In this document: positions 1 to 10,187 of the stretch, piece after piece | How the letters are laid out: each line of letters begins with the position of its first letter | How positions within the stretch are numbered: position 1 is the stretch's first letter | Assembly: GCF_017301735.1 (NCBI RefSeq) | Contig: NZ_CP071090.1 | Span: 8,484,001-8,548,000, forward strand | DNA from: Pyxidicoccus parkwaysis | Lineage (GTDB): Bacteria > Myxococcota > Myxococcia > Myxococcales > Myxococcaceae | DNA length: 64,000 bases | Direction of reading: 5' to 3' | Translations under genes and position numbers: made by a program | Notes under the pieces: generated by a model | What the model was told of the DNA's origin: nothing | Seen by the model: the letters and a program-made list of their open reading frames with translations, nothing else | Databases searched by the model: none

Positions 1-1458
1 TCCGCGGGCCTGTCCGGCTTCGGCGTGGTGGCCATCATCAACGAGCGCGCCGCCGTGGAGAAGCGGCTGGAGTCCGCGTGGCGCGGCACGCTGGAGAATC
101 TGTCCGCCGAGCTGCCCCGGGCCCTGGCCTCCGCCCGGCTGGAGGAGGAGGCGGGAATCCTCCGCCTGGTGATGCCGGACGGGCGCGTGGTGTCCGAGCC
201 GGACGGCACCTTCCAGGTGGTGGACGGCCGCGTGCACACCGGCGACCCGCAGCTCCAGGAAGCCCTCACCGCCGTGCTCCCGGAGACGGGCGCGCTGCCG
301 GCCGAGCCCACCTACTTCTCGCTGTCCTCCGGCGGGCGCGCGCTGATGGTGGCCGCCGAGCGCCAGGGCGACGTGGTGCGCGGCGTGCGCCTGTCGGTGC
401 GGGCGCTGGAGGCGCTGCTGGCCGAGAAGGTCGACGCGCGCGCGGTGTCCGGCGAGCCGGTGCTCTTCACACTCCAGGCCGTGCCGCGCGAGCCGCCGAG
501 CGAGGGCGGCCTCATGGGCCGGCTGGTGTCGGAGGTGGCACAGGCTCGCGCCAGCGCCCTGGGCCCGGTGGGGCTGGCCGAGCGCGTCCTCTCTCCGCCC
601 CTTCAAGATTTCCGGCTGGTGGTGCTGCCCACCGGCGAGGACCCGGTGGCGCGCGCCTCGCTGCGCAACCGCGTGCTGTACGGCGTGCTGCTGGGCCTCT
701 TCTACCTGACGCTCACCTTCGGCGTCGTCTACACGGGCCGCGCGCTGTACCGCGAGGCGCAGTTGTCGCGGATGAAGACGGACTTCGTGTCGCTGGTGAG
801 CCATGAACTGCGCACGCCGCTCACCTCCATCCGCATGTTCATCGAGACGCTGGCGCTGGGCCGGCTGAAGGACCCGGCGCAGATGCAGGAGGTGCTCACG
901 CTGCTCATGCGCGAGACGGAGCGCCTGTCCATCTTCATCGAGCGCGTGCTGGACTGGTCTCGAATCGAGGGTGGGCGCAAGGTGTACCAGCGCGCGAGCA
1001 TGCCGGTGACGGACGTGGTGGAGGCGGCGGTGGCGGCCTTCCGCGCCCAGCGGCTGGAGGGCGGCGTGGACCTGAAGGTGGAGGTGCAGGAGGGGCTGCC
1101 CCGGCTGGACGTGGACAAGGAAGCGGTGGCCGGGGCCCTGCTCAACCTGCTGCAGAATGCCTACAAATACAGCGGCCCGGAGGACAGGCGCATCGTCCTC
1201 TCGGCGCGCGGTGGAGCCCGGCACGTGGACCTTTCGGTGGAGGACAACGGCGTGGGAATCGCCCCGAAGGAGCGCAAGCGCATCTTCGAGCGCTTCTACC
1301 GGGTGGACAACCTGCTGACGCGGAGCACGGAGGGCAGCGGGCTGGGGCTGGCCATCGCCCGGCGTATCGTCGAGGCTCACGGCGGACGCATCGGCGTGCA
1401 GAGCGAGCCCGGCAAGGGCAGTCGGTTCACCATCCACCTGCCGGTGGGGAAGGCATGA
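1..1458 (+). CDS. Sensor histidine kinase, 5' end cut by the window
   Basis: This is a membrane histidine kinase that should autophosphorylate and pass the phosphate to the regulator encoded next. The reading frame is open back to base 1, and the first residues (AGLSGFGVV) look like the end of a membrane helix, so the GTG at 25 is probably internal and the true start lies upstream. An extracytoplasmic sensor stretch of about 190 residues follows, then a second membrane helix near bases 670-745. The phospho-acceptor motif SHELRTPLTS is near base 800. The ATPase domain has its N box (NLLQNAYKYS), G1 box (DNGVGI) and G2 box (GSGLGLAIA). The stop overlaps the next start as ATGA, which indicates translational coupling. 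The signal sensed cannot be told. Confidence 0.93.
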   Translation, partial: SAGLSGFGVVAIINERAAVEKRLESAWRGTLENLSAELPRALASARLEEEAGILRLVMPDGRVVSEPDGTFQVVDGRVHTGDPQLQEALTAVLPETGALPAEPTYFSLSSGGRALMVAAERQGDVVRGVRLSVRALEALLAEKVDARAVSGEPVLFTLQAVPREPPSEGGLMGRLVSEVAQARASALGPVGLAERVLSPPLQDFRLVVLPTGEDPVARASLRNRVLYGVLLGLFYLTLTFGVVYTGRALYREAQLSRMKTDFVSLVSHELRTPLTSIRMFIETLALGRLKDPAQMQEVLTLLMRETERLSIFIERVLDWSRIEGGRKVYQRASMPVTDVVEAAVAAFRAQRLEGGVDLKVEVQEGLPRLDVDKEAVAGALLNLLQNAYKYSGPEDRRIVLSARGGARHVDLSVEDNGVGIAPKERKRIFERFYRVDNLLTRSTEGSGLGLAIARRIVEAHGGRIGVQSEPGKGSRFTIHLPVGKA

Positions 1459-2150
1459 CGGAGAAGACACGGCGCATCCTGGTGGTCGAGGACGACCTGT
1501 CCATCCTCGCCGGCCTGTCCATGAACCTGCGCTTCGAGGGCTACGAGGTGCTCCAGGCGCAGGACGGCCGCACGGGCCTGGCGCGCGCGCTGGACGACGC
1601 GCCGGACCTGATGGTGCTGGACATCATGCTGCCGGAGCTCAACGGCTACGAGCTCCTCAAGGAATTGCGCCAGCGCGGCCGCGACACGCCCGTGGTGGTG
1701 CTGTCCGCCAAGGGCATGGAGACGGACAAGATTCTGGGCCTCAACCTGGGCGCGGACGACTACGTGGTGAAGCCGTTCGGCCTCCAGGAATTGCTGGCGC
1801 GAATCAAAGCCGTGCTGCGCCGGCGCTACCCCACGTCGGGCGCGGCGCCTCCGCCGGTGACGTTCGGCGATGTGACGGTGGACATGGCCGCGCGCACGGT
1901 GGCGCGCAACGGCACGCCGGTGGAGCTGACGGCGCAGGAGTTCAAGCTGCTGGCCCACTTCCTCGGCCACCCGGGGCGGACGTTCACGCGGGACGAGCTG
2001 CTCTCCGGCGCGTGGGGCTACCACTACGAGGGCAGCGCGCGCACCGTGGACAACTTCATGCGCCAGCTGAGGCTGAAGTTCGAGCCGGACCCGGAGGAGC
2101 CCCGCCACTTCCTCACCGTGCGCGGGCTGGGCTACCGCTTCGAGCGCTGA
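1455..2150 (+). CDS. OmpR/PhoB-family response regulator
   Basis: This is a two-domain DNA-binding response regulator and the cognate partner of the kinase just upstream, whose stop codon its ATG overlaps. The N-terminal receiver domain (residues 8-120) shows the acidic pair EDD, the phospho-acceptor Asp in LMVLDIMLPELNG, the Thr/Ser position in VVVLSAKG and the Lys in YVVKPFG. The C-terminal winged helix (about 135-231) carries the typical LTAQEFKLL and the recognition region around RTVDNFMRQLRLK. The length of 231 residues is normal for the family. Its targets are unknown. The downstream gene is convergent, so the pair forms the end of its operon. Confidence 0.95.
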   Translation: MTEKTRRILVVEDDLSILAGLSMNLRFEGYEVLQAQDGRTGLARALDDAPDLMVLDIMLPELNGYELLKELRQRGRDTPVVVLSAKGMETDKILGLNLGADDYVVKPFGLQELLARIKAVLRRRYPTSGAAPPPVTFGDVTVDMAARTVARNGTPVELTAQEFKLLAHFLGHPGRTFTRDELLSGAWGYHYEGSARTVDNFMRQLRLKFEPDPEEPRHFLTVRGLGYRFER

Positions 2151-2171
2151 CGCTCGCGCCCGGGCCCCAAG

Positions 2172-2870
2172 TCAGGGCCCGGCGATGCCGATGTGGCGCG
2201 AGTCCTCCAAATCGAAGGGCTTGCCGTCGAAGCGGCCGTAGCGCTCGCGCGGAACGAGGCCGGCGGCGGTGAGGGCCGTGTCCAGTTCCTCGGGAGAGAA
2301 GTGCCGCAGCTTGAGGCGGCGGATGGGGCTGGAGCCGCCGGGCGGCTTGCGCTCACGCAGGTGCAGGGCGAACAGCGGGCGGCGCGGCTCCAGGCCGGCG
2401 TTGGGCTCCTCGTCGTCGCGCGGGAGCACCGGCTCGCGGGGCGTGTTGAGCACGTCGTAGACGAAGGTGCCTCCGGGCGCGAGGTGGTAGCGCACCGTGG
2501 CGAGGAAGGCCTCGAGGTCGTCGTTGCCCGGCATCAGCCCCAGCGCGTGCTGCGGGGCGAGCACCAGCGGGAAGCGGTCCGGCAGCCGCAGCGAGCGCAG
2601 GTCCGCCACCTGGAAGCGGGCGCGGTTGGAGACCTCGGCGGACTCGGAGGCGCGGCGCTCCTCGGCGGAGCGAATCATGACCTCGGACGGGTCCACGCCC
2701 ACGGTGGTGATGCCGTGCTCGGCCAGGGCCCACACCACGCGGCCGTTGGCTGCGCCCAGCACCAGCACGGGCCCGCCGTGCTCGCTCGCCTGCCGCGTGT
2801 AGAAGAGGAGGTCCGGCTCCTGTCCCACCAGTGAAAGCGGCGTCCGGCCCCGCGCGTCGTTCCCACCCAT
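2172..2870 (-). CDS. SAM-dependent methyltransferase, class I
   Basis: This is a predicted cytoplasmic methyltransferase of about 232 residues. The SAM-binding glycine motif reads VLVLGAANGR, followed by the acidic end of strand beta-2 in TVGVDPS and a post-I region (FQVADLRSL). Motif IV is replaced by LVLAPQHALG. The ATG at 2870 was chosen because the longer frame to 2999 adds a 43-residue basic stretch with no protein character, although no strong ribosome site precedes 2870. The substrate is not predictable. It is convergent with the response regulator and divergent from the lipoprotein at 3092. Confidence 0.8.
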   Translation of the reverse strand: MGGNDARGRTPLSLVGQEPDLLFYTRQASEHGGPVLVLGAANGRVVWALAEHGITTVGVDPSEVMIRSAEERRASESAEVSNRARFQVADLRSLRLPDRFPLVLAPQHALGLMPGNDDLEAFLATVRYHLAPGGTFVYDVLNTPREPVLPRDDEEPNAGLEPRRPLFALHLRERKPPGGSSPIRRLKLRHFSPEELDTALTAAGLVPRERYGRFDGKPFDLEDSRHIGIAGP

Positions 2871-2993
2871 CGGCCCAGGGCCTAGCACGTTTCCGGGGCT
2901 GTCCGGGACAGCCTCGTGCACACGGTGGGAACGGCATTGCCCTCGGCCTGTCCGGGAACGGACGGTGGCCCCCCTCCTTGGGACAGGCCGCGC

Positions 2994-3008
2994 TGGCACT
3001 CGGATTGC
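2994..3008 (+). promoter_or_regulatory. Sigma-54 (RpoN) promoter, consensus -24/-12
   Basis: TGGCACTCGGATTGC matches the consensus TGGCAC-N5-TTGC exactly, with GG-N10-GC spacing. It lies about 84 bases before the lipoprotein start at 3092 and points toward it. The same spacer holds further partial inverted repeats based on CTGTCCGGGA (for example the short palindrome at 2897-2913) that could be activator sites. Confidence 0.75.
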
Positions 3009-3091
3009 GATGGAGCCCGGACGGACACGGCTGCCCGGCTCCAGGACGGGGGACGGGGCCGACGGATTTCTTCGCGGGAGTGGTGGCGGAT

Positions 3092-4786
3092 ATGACGCGC
3101 GGATGGCGTTGGGCGGGCGCGCTCTTCATGGCGGGCGCGATGTGGACGGTGGCGGGCTGCGACTCCAAGGGCAGCGACGAGTCGGAGCGGGGCAACCCCG
3201 GGCTGGATGACCCGGCCCCGGTTCCGCCCCCGGACGAGCGGCCGGTGGACCCGCCGGCCCCGCAGCCGGATACGGGTGAGGTGCCCGACAGCGGCACGGT
3301 GGACCCGGTGCCCGACGCGGGCACGACGACGCCTCCCGACGGGGGCAGCGAGCAACCGCGTCCGGATGGCGGCACGACAACGCCTCCGGACGGCGGCACG
3401 ACGACTCCGCCGGACGGTGGCACGACGACTCCGGACGGCGGCACGACGACTCCGCCGGACGGCGGCACGACGACTCCGGGCAAGCGGGTGGAGATTCCGC
3501 GCCTGCCCGAAGCGAAGCCGGGCTGGAAGTTCTACGGCGTGGAGCAGGGCGGCCCGCAGAGGGTATACGGCGTCACGGCCGACGAGGGCGGCAACGTCTG
3601 GGTGGCCGGCGGCGAGGAGGGCCTCTTCGTGCTGAAGCCGGGCGCGGAGCGCCTGCAGCGCTTCGGCCTGGAGGACGGCCTGCGCCCCTACGGCTTCATG
3701 CCGGACGGCAGCACGCCTCCGGGCCCCAAGTACCTCAAGGTCATCTCCGTGTCCGGCGGCCCCTCGGGCACCGTCTTCGTGGGATACGAGGGCATGCCCG
3801 GCACGGGCTCGGACCACTGCGAGAGCAACTGGGACGGGCCGCACCCGGACCCGGCCCGCTACAAGAGCGGTGACGCGGACCGGGTGACGCTGCGGAGCGA
3901 CGGCACGCTGGGCGTGGTCCACTACGACATCTTCTCCGGCCCCGGCGTGGTGCGCGACGAGCAGCGCGGGCGCGAGAAGCTCTGCAACGTCCTGCGCATC
4001 CGCTACGACAAGCACACGCAGAGCGTCTGGTTCGGCGGCAACCACGGCTTCGCGCGCGGCGAGGCCGAGTTCAAGGGCGCGCCCATGTGCAACGGGCAGC
4101 TGAACTGCTCGGGCGTGCTGGAGCACGTGCACCCGCACATCAACGCGCTCAACTCCCAGGGCAGCGTGATTCTGCTCACGGATGCGTACTACGGCGTGGG
4201 CCTGGACCCGAGCGGCGACGTCTGGTTCGGCGGCTCGGACCGCAGCACGCGCTTCCTCTACGGGACGAACGGCGGCAACTTCTGGAGAGCGCAGACGGGC
4301 ACGGAGAACAACGCCGCCAACAAGCTCGACCTTTGGCCGGACGCCAAGCCTGAGTACTCCAAGCCGAACGAGCGCGTGCAGGACAGCGTCTCCGGCATGG
4401 CGGTGGCGCGGGACGGCTCGGTGTGGGCGAGCTCGTTCGCCAACGGACTGGCGCACCTGGACGCGAGCGGCAACGTCACGCGCCGCATGGGCCGCGAGTC
4501 GGGCCTCGTGGACAAGTACCTCTCGGCCATCTCCCTGGACCCGCTCGACGGCAGCATCTGGGTGGGCGCGAGCTGGGGCGGCGGCATCTCCCGCGTGAAG
4601 GGCGGCGACGTCACCAACTACGGGCTGCCGGTGTTCGGCACGAGCTACGGCATGCTGCGCATCACCGACATCCAGGCGGATGACTCCGGCGCCCGGCGCC
4701 GCATGTTGGTGGGCTTCATGGACTACGACGACCCGAAGCGGGACTACACCGTGGCGGGCGGCATCGGCATCTACTCGGGTGACTGA
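3092..4786 (+). CDS. Lipoprotein with PDGG/TTT repeat linker and beta-propeller-like domain
   Basis: This is a predicted outer-membrane or surface lipoprotein of 564 residues. A basic start and hydrophobic stretch end in the lipobox TVAGC. Residues about 30-130 form a Pro/Asp/Gly/Thr-rich linker built of GGTTTPPD units. The rest has blade-like repeats (WVAGGEEGLFVL, VWFGGNHGFA, VWFGGSDRS, SVWASSFANGL, IWVGASWGGG) like the two-component-regulator/ligand-binding propeller family. The ATG at 3092 was preferred over the frame from 2831 because it opens a lipoprotein signal. A sigma-54 promoter precedes it and a hairpin terminator follows, so it is probably a single-gene unit. The function is unknown. 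Confidence 0.85.
   Translation: MTRGWRWAGALFMAGAMWTVAGCDSKGSDESERGNPGLDDPAPVPPPDERPVDPPAPQPDTGEVPDSGTVDPVPDAGTTTPPDGGSEQPRPDGGTTTPPDGGTTTPPDGGTTTPDGGTTTPPDGGTTTPGKRVEIPRLPEAKPGWKFYGVEQGGPQRVYGVTADEGGNVWVAGGEEGLFVLKPGAERLQRFGLEDGLRPYGFMPDGSTPPGPKYLKVISVSGGPSGTVFVGYEGMPGTGSDHCESNWDGPHPDPARYKSGDADRVTLRSDGTLGVVHYDIFSGPGVVRDEQRGREKLCNVLRIRYDKHTQSVWFGGNHGFARGEAEFKGAPMCNGQLNCSGVLEHVHPHINALNSQGSVILLTDAYYGVGLDPSGDVWFGGSDRSTRFLYGTNGGNFWRAQTGTENNAANKLDLWPDAKPEYSKPNERVQDSVSGMAVARDGSVWASSFANGLAHLDASGNVTRRMGRESGLVDKYLSAISLDPLDGSIWVGASWGGGISRVKGGDVTNYGLPVFGTSYGMLRITDIQADDSGARRRMLVGFMDYDDPKRDYTVAGGIGIYSGD
3366..3480 (+). repeat. In-frame degenerate tandem repeat encoding GGTTTPPD units
   Basis: About six imperfect copies of a unit reading GGCGGCACGACGACTCC, with or without GCCGGAC inserts, encode a Thr/Pro/Asp/Gly linker just after the lipoprotein anchor. 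Copy number is probably variable between strains. Confidence 0.75.
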
Positions 4787-4813
4787 CCCCACCCGCGTAG
4801 CCTGAAGGCACGG

Positions 4814-4853
4814 CGGCCGTCCCTCTCACCGGGGACGGCCGTCGTCTTTTTCT
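4814..4853 (+). terminator. Rho-independent terminator after the propeller lipoprotein
   Basis: A perfect 10-bp stem CGGCCGTCCC / GGGACGGCCG (4814-4823 and 4832-4841) with an 8-base loop is followed by a T-rich run at 4845-4851. It separates the plus-strand lipoprotein from the convergent amidohydrolase. Confidence 0.8.
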
Positions 4854-4864
4854 CCGCGAGCACC

Positions 4865-7537
4865 CTACTTCGCCAGCGTCTTGTACTTCTCGAACAGCGC
4901 CTGCTGACGGCTGGTGAGCGGCACCTGCTTCCCGGCGAGCCACATGCCCACCGGACGGGACGACGACTCCAGCGGGTCTCCATTCCACAGCACGAGGTCC
5001 GCGGGGGCACCAGGGGCAATGCGTCCCCCGTCGAGGCTGTACGCCTCCGCCACGTCCTGCGTCACCGCGCGCAGCGCGTCCGCGTGCGGCAGGCCCCACG
5101 CCACCGCGTTGCCCGCCTCCTGCGCCAGCGTGCGCACCATGGGCGGCTCGCCCATGACGGAGATGAGCACCTTCACCCCCGCCGCGCGCAGCAGCGCCGC
5201 CGCGTCGCCCCGGCTGCTCAGCCGGTCGAAGTCCGCCGGCAGGTTCCGCGTGGGCTGGAGAATCACGGGCACCTTCGCCGCCGCCAGCTCCTGCGCCACC
5301 ATCCACGCCTCGCCGCCTCCGGCGATGATGGGCTTGAGCCCGTACTCCTTCGCCAGCGTCAGCGTCGCGCGGATGTCCGAGACGCGGTCCGCCCTCACCA
5401 CCACCGGCAGCTTCCCCGCCAGCACCGGCTGCAGCGCCTCCAAATCCAGACGGCTCGCCGCCACGTCGCGCATGCGGCGCTGCTCGAAGTCCGCCTTGCG
5501 CCGGCCGTACTCGCGCGCGTCGAACAGCAGCTCCCGCACCCGCTCCAGCACCAGCGCCCGCGAGCCGGACACCGCGTCCCTGCCCGCCCGCCCCAGGTTG
5601 AGGTGCATGGCGAGCGGAGTCTGGCGCACGGTGCCGTCCGTCGTGACGAAGGCGCTCTGCCCCGACACCAGCCCGCCCTGCGGAGCGGACACCGCGCCGG
5701 TGACTCCGCCCAGCCGCACCACCGGGAAGACGGCCGACGCCGCGTTGACGCTGTCCGCGGCCTGCAGCGCCGCGCGCACGTCCTGCTTCGCCGCGTCTCC
5801 GCGCAGCGCCTCGTCCTGCGTGGACTCCTCCGCGCCCACCTCCACCAGCCCCAGCTCCGTCAGCGGGTCGATGAGCCCCGGCGTGAGCAGCCGCCCCTTC
5901 CCGTCCACCGCCGCGCAGCCCGCGGGCACCGGCACGTGTCCCACCAGCACGCTCTGCACCTTCCCGTCCTTCACCACCACCGTCGCGCCCTGCAGCCACG
6001 TGGCGCCGGTGAAGGCCGTCACGTCCTGGAACGCGGTGCACGCCTCCTGCGCCAGCGGCAGCGGCCGGGCACACGCCCCCGCGTCGCAGCGCGCGGTCAG
6101 GCCCAATTCCTCCAGCGACGGCGCGGGCGCGGCGCCGGCCACGAGCTTCGCGGCATTGGCCGCGCTGTCGCCCACCTCGAAGTCGCTCGCCTCCACCGCA
6201 CCGGTGGCGGCGTCATAGGTGACGACGCCGTCCGCCCACACGCGCTGCGCCCGCGCGTAGACGCTCAGCGGGTGCCCCTTCCACAGCACCACGTCCGCCA
6301 TCTTCCCCGGCTCCAGCGAGCCCGTGACGCCGTCCACGCCCATCACCCACGCGGGATGGAGCGTCACCCAGCGCAGCGCCTCCTCCTCGGTGACGGGGAT
6401 GCCGGACTCGCGCGCCCGCCACATCGCCTTGCCCGCCTCCTGGTTCAACCGCTGGATTCCGTACTCCGAATCCGAGTGGATGACGGCCTTCCCGCCCGCC
6501 TGCGACACCAGCGCGGCGTTCTCCGGGATGCCGTCCCAGGCCTCCATCTTGAAGCCCCACCAGTCCGCCCACGTGGCCACCGCCACGTTCTTCTCCGCGA
6601 GCCTGTCACGCAGCTTGTAGGCCTCCAGCGCGTGGTGGAAGGCGCGAATCTGGTAGCCCGCTTCCTCCGCCACCTGGAGCATCACCGCCATCTCGTCCGC
6701 GCGGTAGCAGTGGTTCTGCACCAGGATGTTGCCGCGCAGGACTTCGGCCAGCGTCTCCAGCTTCAAGTCACGCAGCGGCTCGGGGCCCGCCTCGTCCGGC
6801 TTCTCCTTCTGCTTCTTGCGCCAGTCCTCCCACTTGTTCATGTACTCGCGCGCCTGCGCGAAGGCCTGCCGGTAGCCGGCCACGTTGCCCATGCGCGTGG
6901 CGGGCGCCATCTTCTTCCCCTCGCCGTACACGCGCCGCGGGTTCTCTCCGCAAGCCATCTTCAGGACGTCTTTCGCTCCAGGGAAACGCATCTCCGCCGC
7001 CGAGCGGCCGAAGTGCAGCTTCGCCGGGAACCCACGCCCGCCAATCAGGTTGGCGCTGCCCGGCAGCACCAGCAGCGAGGTGATGCCCCCCGCCGCCGCG
7101 CGCCGCAGCCCCGGGTCCTGCGGCCAGAAGCCGTGCTCCGCGGACACCTCGGCCGTCACCGGCGCGGTGGCCTCGTTGCCGTCATCGTTTGAGAAAGTGG
7201 ATGGCGAGGCGTACACGCCGAGGTGACTGTGCGCATCGATGATACCGGGCGTGACGTACAGGCCGGTGCCGTCCACCTCCTCGGCCCCCGGGGGCGAGAC
7301 GACGTCCGCATTACGACCCACCGCGGCAAGTCTGCCGTCCACGAAGGACACCGCGCCGTCTTCGATGGCCGGCCCGCTGGCGGGCATCACCGTGGCGTGA
7401 CGGACCACCACCGCGCGGGGCTGCTTCCAGACGCGAGCGGGCGCGGGCGGCGGGGTGGGCTTCTCCGAGGTGGGGGGCGCTTCGGGGACGGTGGCGCAGG
7501 CGGCGGCCAGCGCCAGCAGCAGGAAGGGGGTGCGCAT
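4865..7537 (-). CDS. Exported double-domain amidohydrolase (lipoprotein)
   Basis: The protein has 890 residues and two tandem amidohydrolase-like halves, anchored by a lipoprotein signal (lipobox AAAC). The first half keeps metal-site motifs of imidazolonase/dihydroorotase-type hydrolases: DAHSHLG, the histidines in VQNHCYRADE and RAFHHALEAY, and the Asp in IHSDSEYG. The second half has the strand order and the ending ADLVLWNGDPL, but the HxH motif is replaced by LIDPLTELG and the later ligand histidines are missing, so it is probably non-catalytic. The ATG at 7537 starts the signal; the frame to 7576 adds 13 unlikely residues. It is divergent from the FHA activator. The substrate is unknown. 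Confidence 0.85.
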   Translation of the reverse strand: MRTPFLLLALAAACATVPEAPPTSEKPTPPPAPARVWKQPRAVVVRHATVMPASGPAIEDGAVSFVDGRLAAVGRNADVVSPPGAEEVDGTGLYVTPGIIDAHSHLGVYASPSTFSNDDGNEATAPVTAEVSAEHGFWPQDPGLRRAAAGGITSLLVLPGSANLIGGRGFPAKLHFGRSAAEMRFPGAKDVLKMACGENPRRVYGEGKKMAPATRMGNVAGYRQAFAQAREYMNKWEDWRKKQKEKPDEAGPEPLRDLKLETLAEVLRGNILVQNHCYRADEMAVMLQVAEEAGYQIRAFHHALEAYKLRDRLAEKNVAVATWADWWGFKMEAWDGIPENAALVSQAGGKAVIHSDSEYGIQRLNQEAGKAMWRARESGIPVTEEEALRWVTLHPAWVMGVDGVTGSLEPGKMADVVLWKGHPLSVYARAQRVWADGVVTYDAATGAVEASDFEVGDSAANAAKLVAGAAPAPSLEELGLTARCDAGACARPLPLAQEACTAFQDVTAFTGATWLQGATVVVKDGKVQSVLVGHVPVPAGCAAVDGKGRLLTPGLIDPLTELGLVEVGAEESTQDEALRGDAAKQDVRAALQAADSVNAASAVFPVVRLGGVTGAVSAPQGGLVSGQSAFVTTDGTVRQTPLAMHLNLGRAGRDAVSGSRALVLERVRELLFDAREYGRRKADFEQRRMRDVAASRLDLEALQPVLAGKLPVVVRADRVSDIRATLTLAKEYGLKPIIAGGGEAWMVAQELAAAKVPVILQPTRNLPADFDRLSSRGDAAALLRAAGVKVLISVMGEPPMVRTLAQEAGNAVAWGLPHADALRAVTQDVAEAYSLDGGRIAPGAPADLVLWNGDPLESSSRPVGMWLAGKQVPLTSRQQALFEKYKTLAK

Positions 7538-7659
7538 GGACTGGCCGTCGTAGCAGGTACACCCCGGGCCGACCACGCCTGGCTGCTTGCTGGGCGGGCA
7601 CTGCCCCCCAGTACAAAGTCACCACCCGTCGCGAAGCCGTCTAGAATCCCCCGCCAGTC

Positions 7660-9024
<1,365 letters not shown>

Positions 9025-9029
9025 AGCCG

Positions 9030-10055
9030 TCAGCGCGGTGCGCAGGCCGGGTCCAACAGCTCCGGCCGGTACTCGAAGTGCATCGTGTCGTAGTGGTACC
9101 AGCGCCCTCCCCAGATGAAGCCTTCCGCCTCGAAGGCTTCCACCACGGCCTGGGGCACGGTGTTGCGCCAGCGCAGCGGCGTCTTGGGCTGCTGCCACTC
9201 CCAGAAGTGCGCGTGCGCCGGGTTCAGGTCGATGGACACGCCGAAGGAGTGCGCGCTCCGCCGCCGCGTGTTGGCGATGGTGCGCCAGTTGAAGGTGCCT
9301 CCGAGATTCACGAGGAAGGGCTTCAGTGAGGCGTCCTTCGCGAGCAGCGCCTCCAGCCGCCTGCCCACGCGCTGGAAGGCGGGCGCCGCCGTGCGGTGGA
9401 CCTTCAAGCGCTGCCCGAGGATGAGCACGGGCACCACGTCCACCTTCGCTTCGGAAGCGCCGTAGGTGGCGAGGAAGAGCGGGTCGAAGCGGATGCGGCC
9501 CGGGTCGTCGTCCTCGCGTGTCACCGGGTTGAGCGGGCCGGTGCGGTAGGGAATGGAGAGCGTGTCCTCCAGGTCGGGGGACTCCAGCTTCTGCGCGAGG
9601 GACTTCACGCGCCCGTCGTCGAACGGGTACGTGCGGCCGTCGGGGAGACGGAAGCTCCAGCCGGACTCCGCGCGCACCGGCACCACGGCGGGGTACCACT
9701 TCGCCAGGCACGTGAGCCGCGCGGGCGGCGGCTCCACCGACGCGGCGTCCCCGTCCGCGAGGCTTCTCGCACCCGCGACGATGCCTGCATCCGCGAGGGT
9801 TCTCGCACCCGCGACGACGCCTGCGTCCGCGAGGCTTCTCGCACCGGCGACGATGCCCGAGCCCTCGAGGACAACCGGGTCCGCAACGGCTCCTGCATCC
9901 GCGAGCGGATGCGCGGCGGTGGCGACCGCGCGACCGACGTAGTCTGGGTGTTGTTGCACGCGGACAGGGCTGCCGCCGCCCATGGACCCCGACTCGCGGG
10001 CCTCGGCCACATGCGGCGCGAGCAACAGCAGCACAGCTGCAAAGTGCACAGTCAC
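9030..10055 (-). CDS. Exported M15-like peptidase (D-Ala-D-Ala carboxypeptidase fold)
   Basis: This is a periplasmic peptidase of 341 residues. The GTG at 10055 is preceded by GAGGGGAGGG and opens a signal peptide ending near AEA. Residues about 30-110 are a low-complexity region with a 12-residue repeat (GARSLADAGVVA and variants). The C-terminal domain shows the M15/VanY-type zinc motifs SAHSFGVSIDLNP and YHYDTMHFEY, which point to peptidoglycan cleavage. It ends five bases from the convergent FHA activator. The repeat insertion between signal and catalytic domain is unusual. Confidence 0.82.
   Translation of the reverse strand: MTVHFAAVLLLLAPHVAEARESGSMGGGSPVRVQQHPDYVGRAVATAAHPLADAGAVADPVVLEGSGIVAGARSLADAGVVAGARTLADAGIVAGARSLADGDAASVEPPPARLTCLAKWYPAVVPVRAESGWSFRLPDGRTYPFDDGRVKSLAQKLESPDLEDTLSIPYRTGPLNPVTREDDDPGRIRFDPLFLATYGASEAKVDVVPVLILGQRLKVHRTAAPAFQRVGRRLEALLAKDASLKPFLVNLGGTFNWRTIANTRRRSAHSFGVSIDLNPAHAHFWEWQQPKTPLRWRNTVPQAVVEAFEAEGFIWGGRWYHYDTMHFEYRPELLDPACAPR
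9754..9933 (-). repeat. Five 36-bp tandem units inside the M15-like peptidase gene
   Basis: Units begin at 9754, 9790, 9826, 9862 (degenerate) and 9898, exactly 36 bp apart. Each encodes a 12-residue segment of the type ARSLADAGVVAG. The reading frame is kept throughout, so copy-number change would alter only linker length. Confidence 0.8.
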
Positions 10056-10187
10056 GCCACCCTCCCCTCGCGTACGGGCAAATGGCGTACAGCGGACGCC
10101 ACACCGAAGAGGTCGTGACAGCCGTGGCGCACGTGGCATGGTGGCCGCGCACTCGCCGTCACACCAACCCCCTGAGGAGGTTTCACG

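Noticed and set aside
9754..9933. Regular repeats considered as a CRISPR array
   Set aside because: Units are contiguous without spacers and continue a protein frame. The same holds for the 57-bp repeats at 53756 and the linker repeats at 3366.
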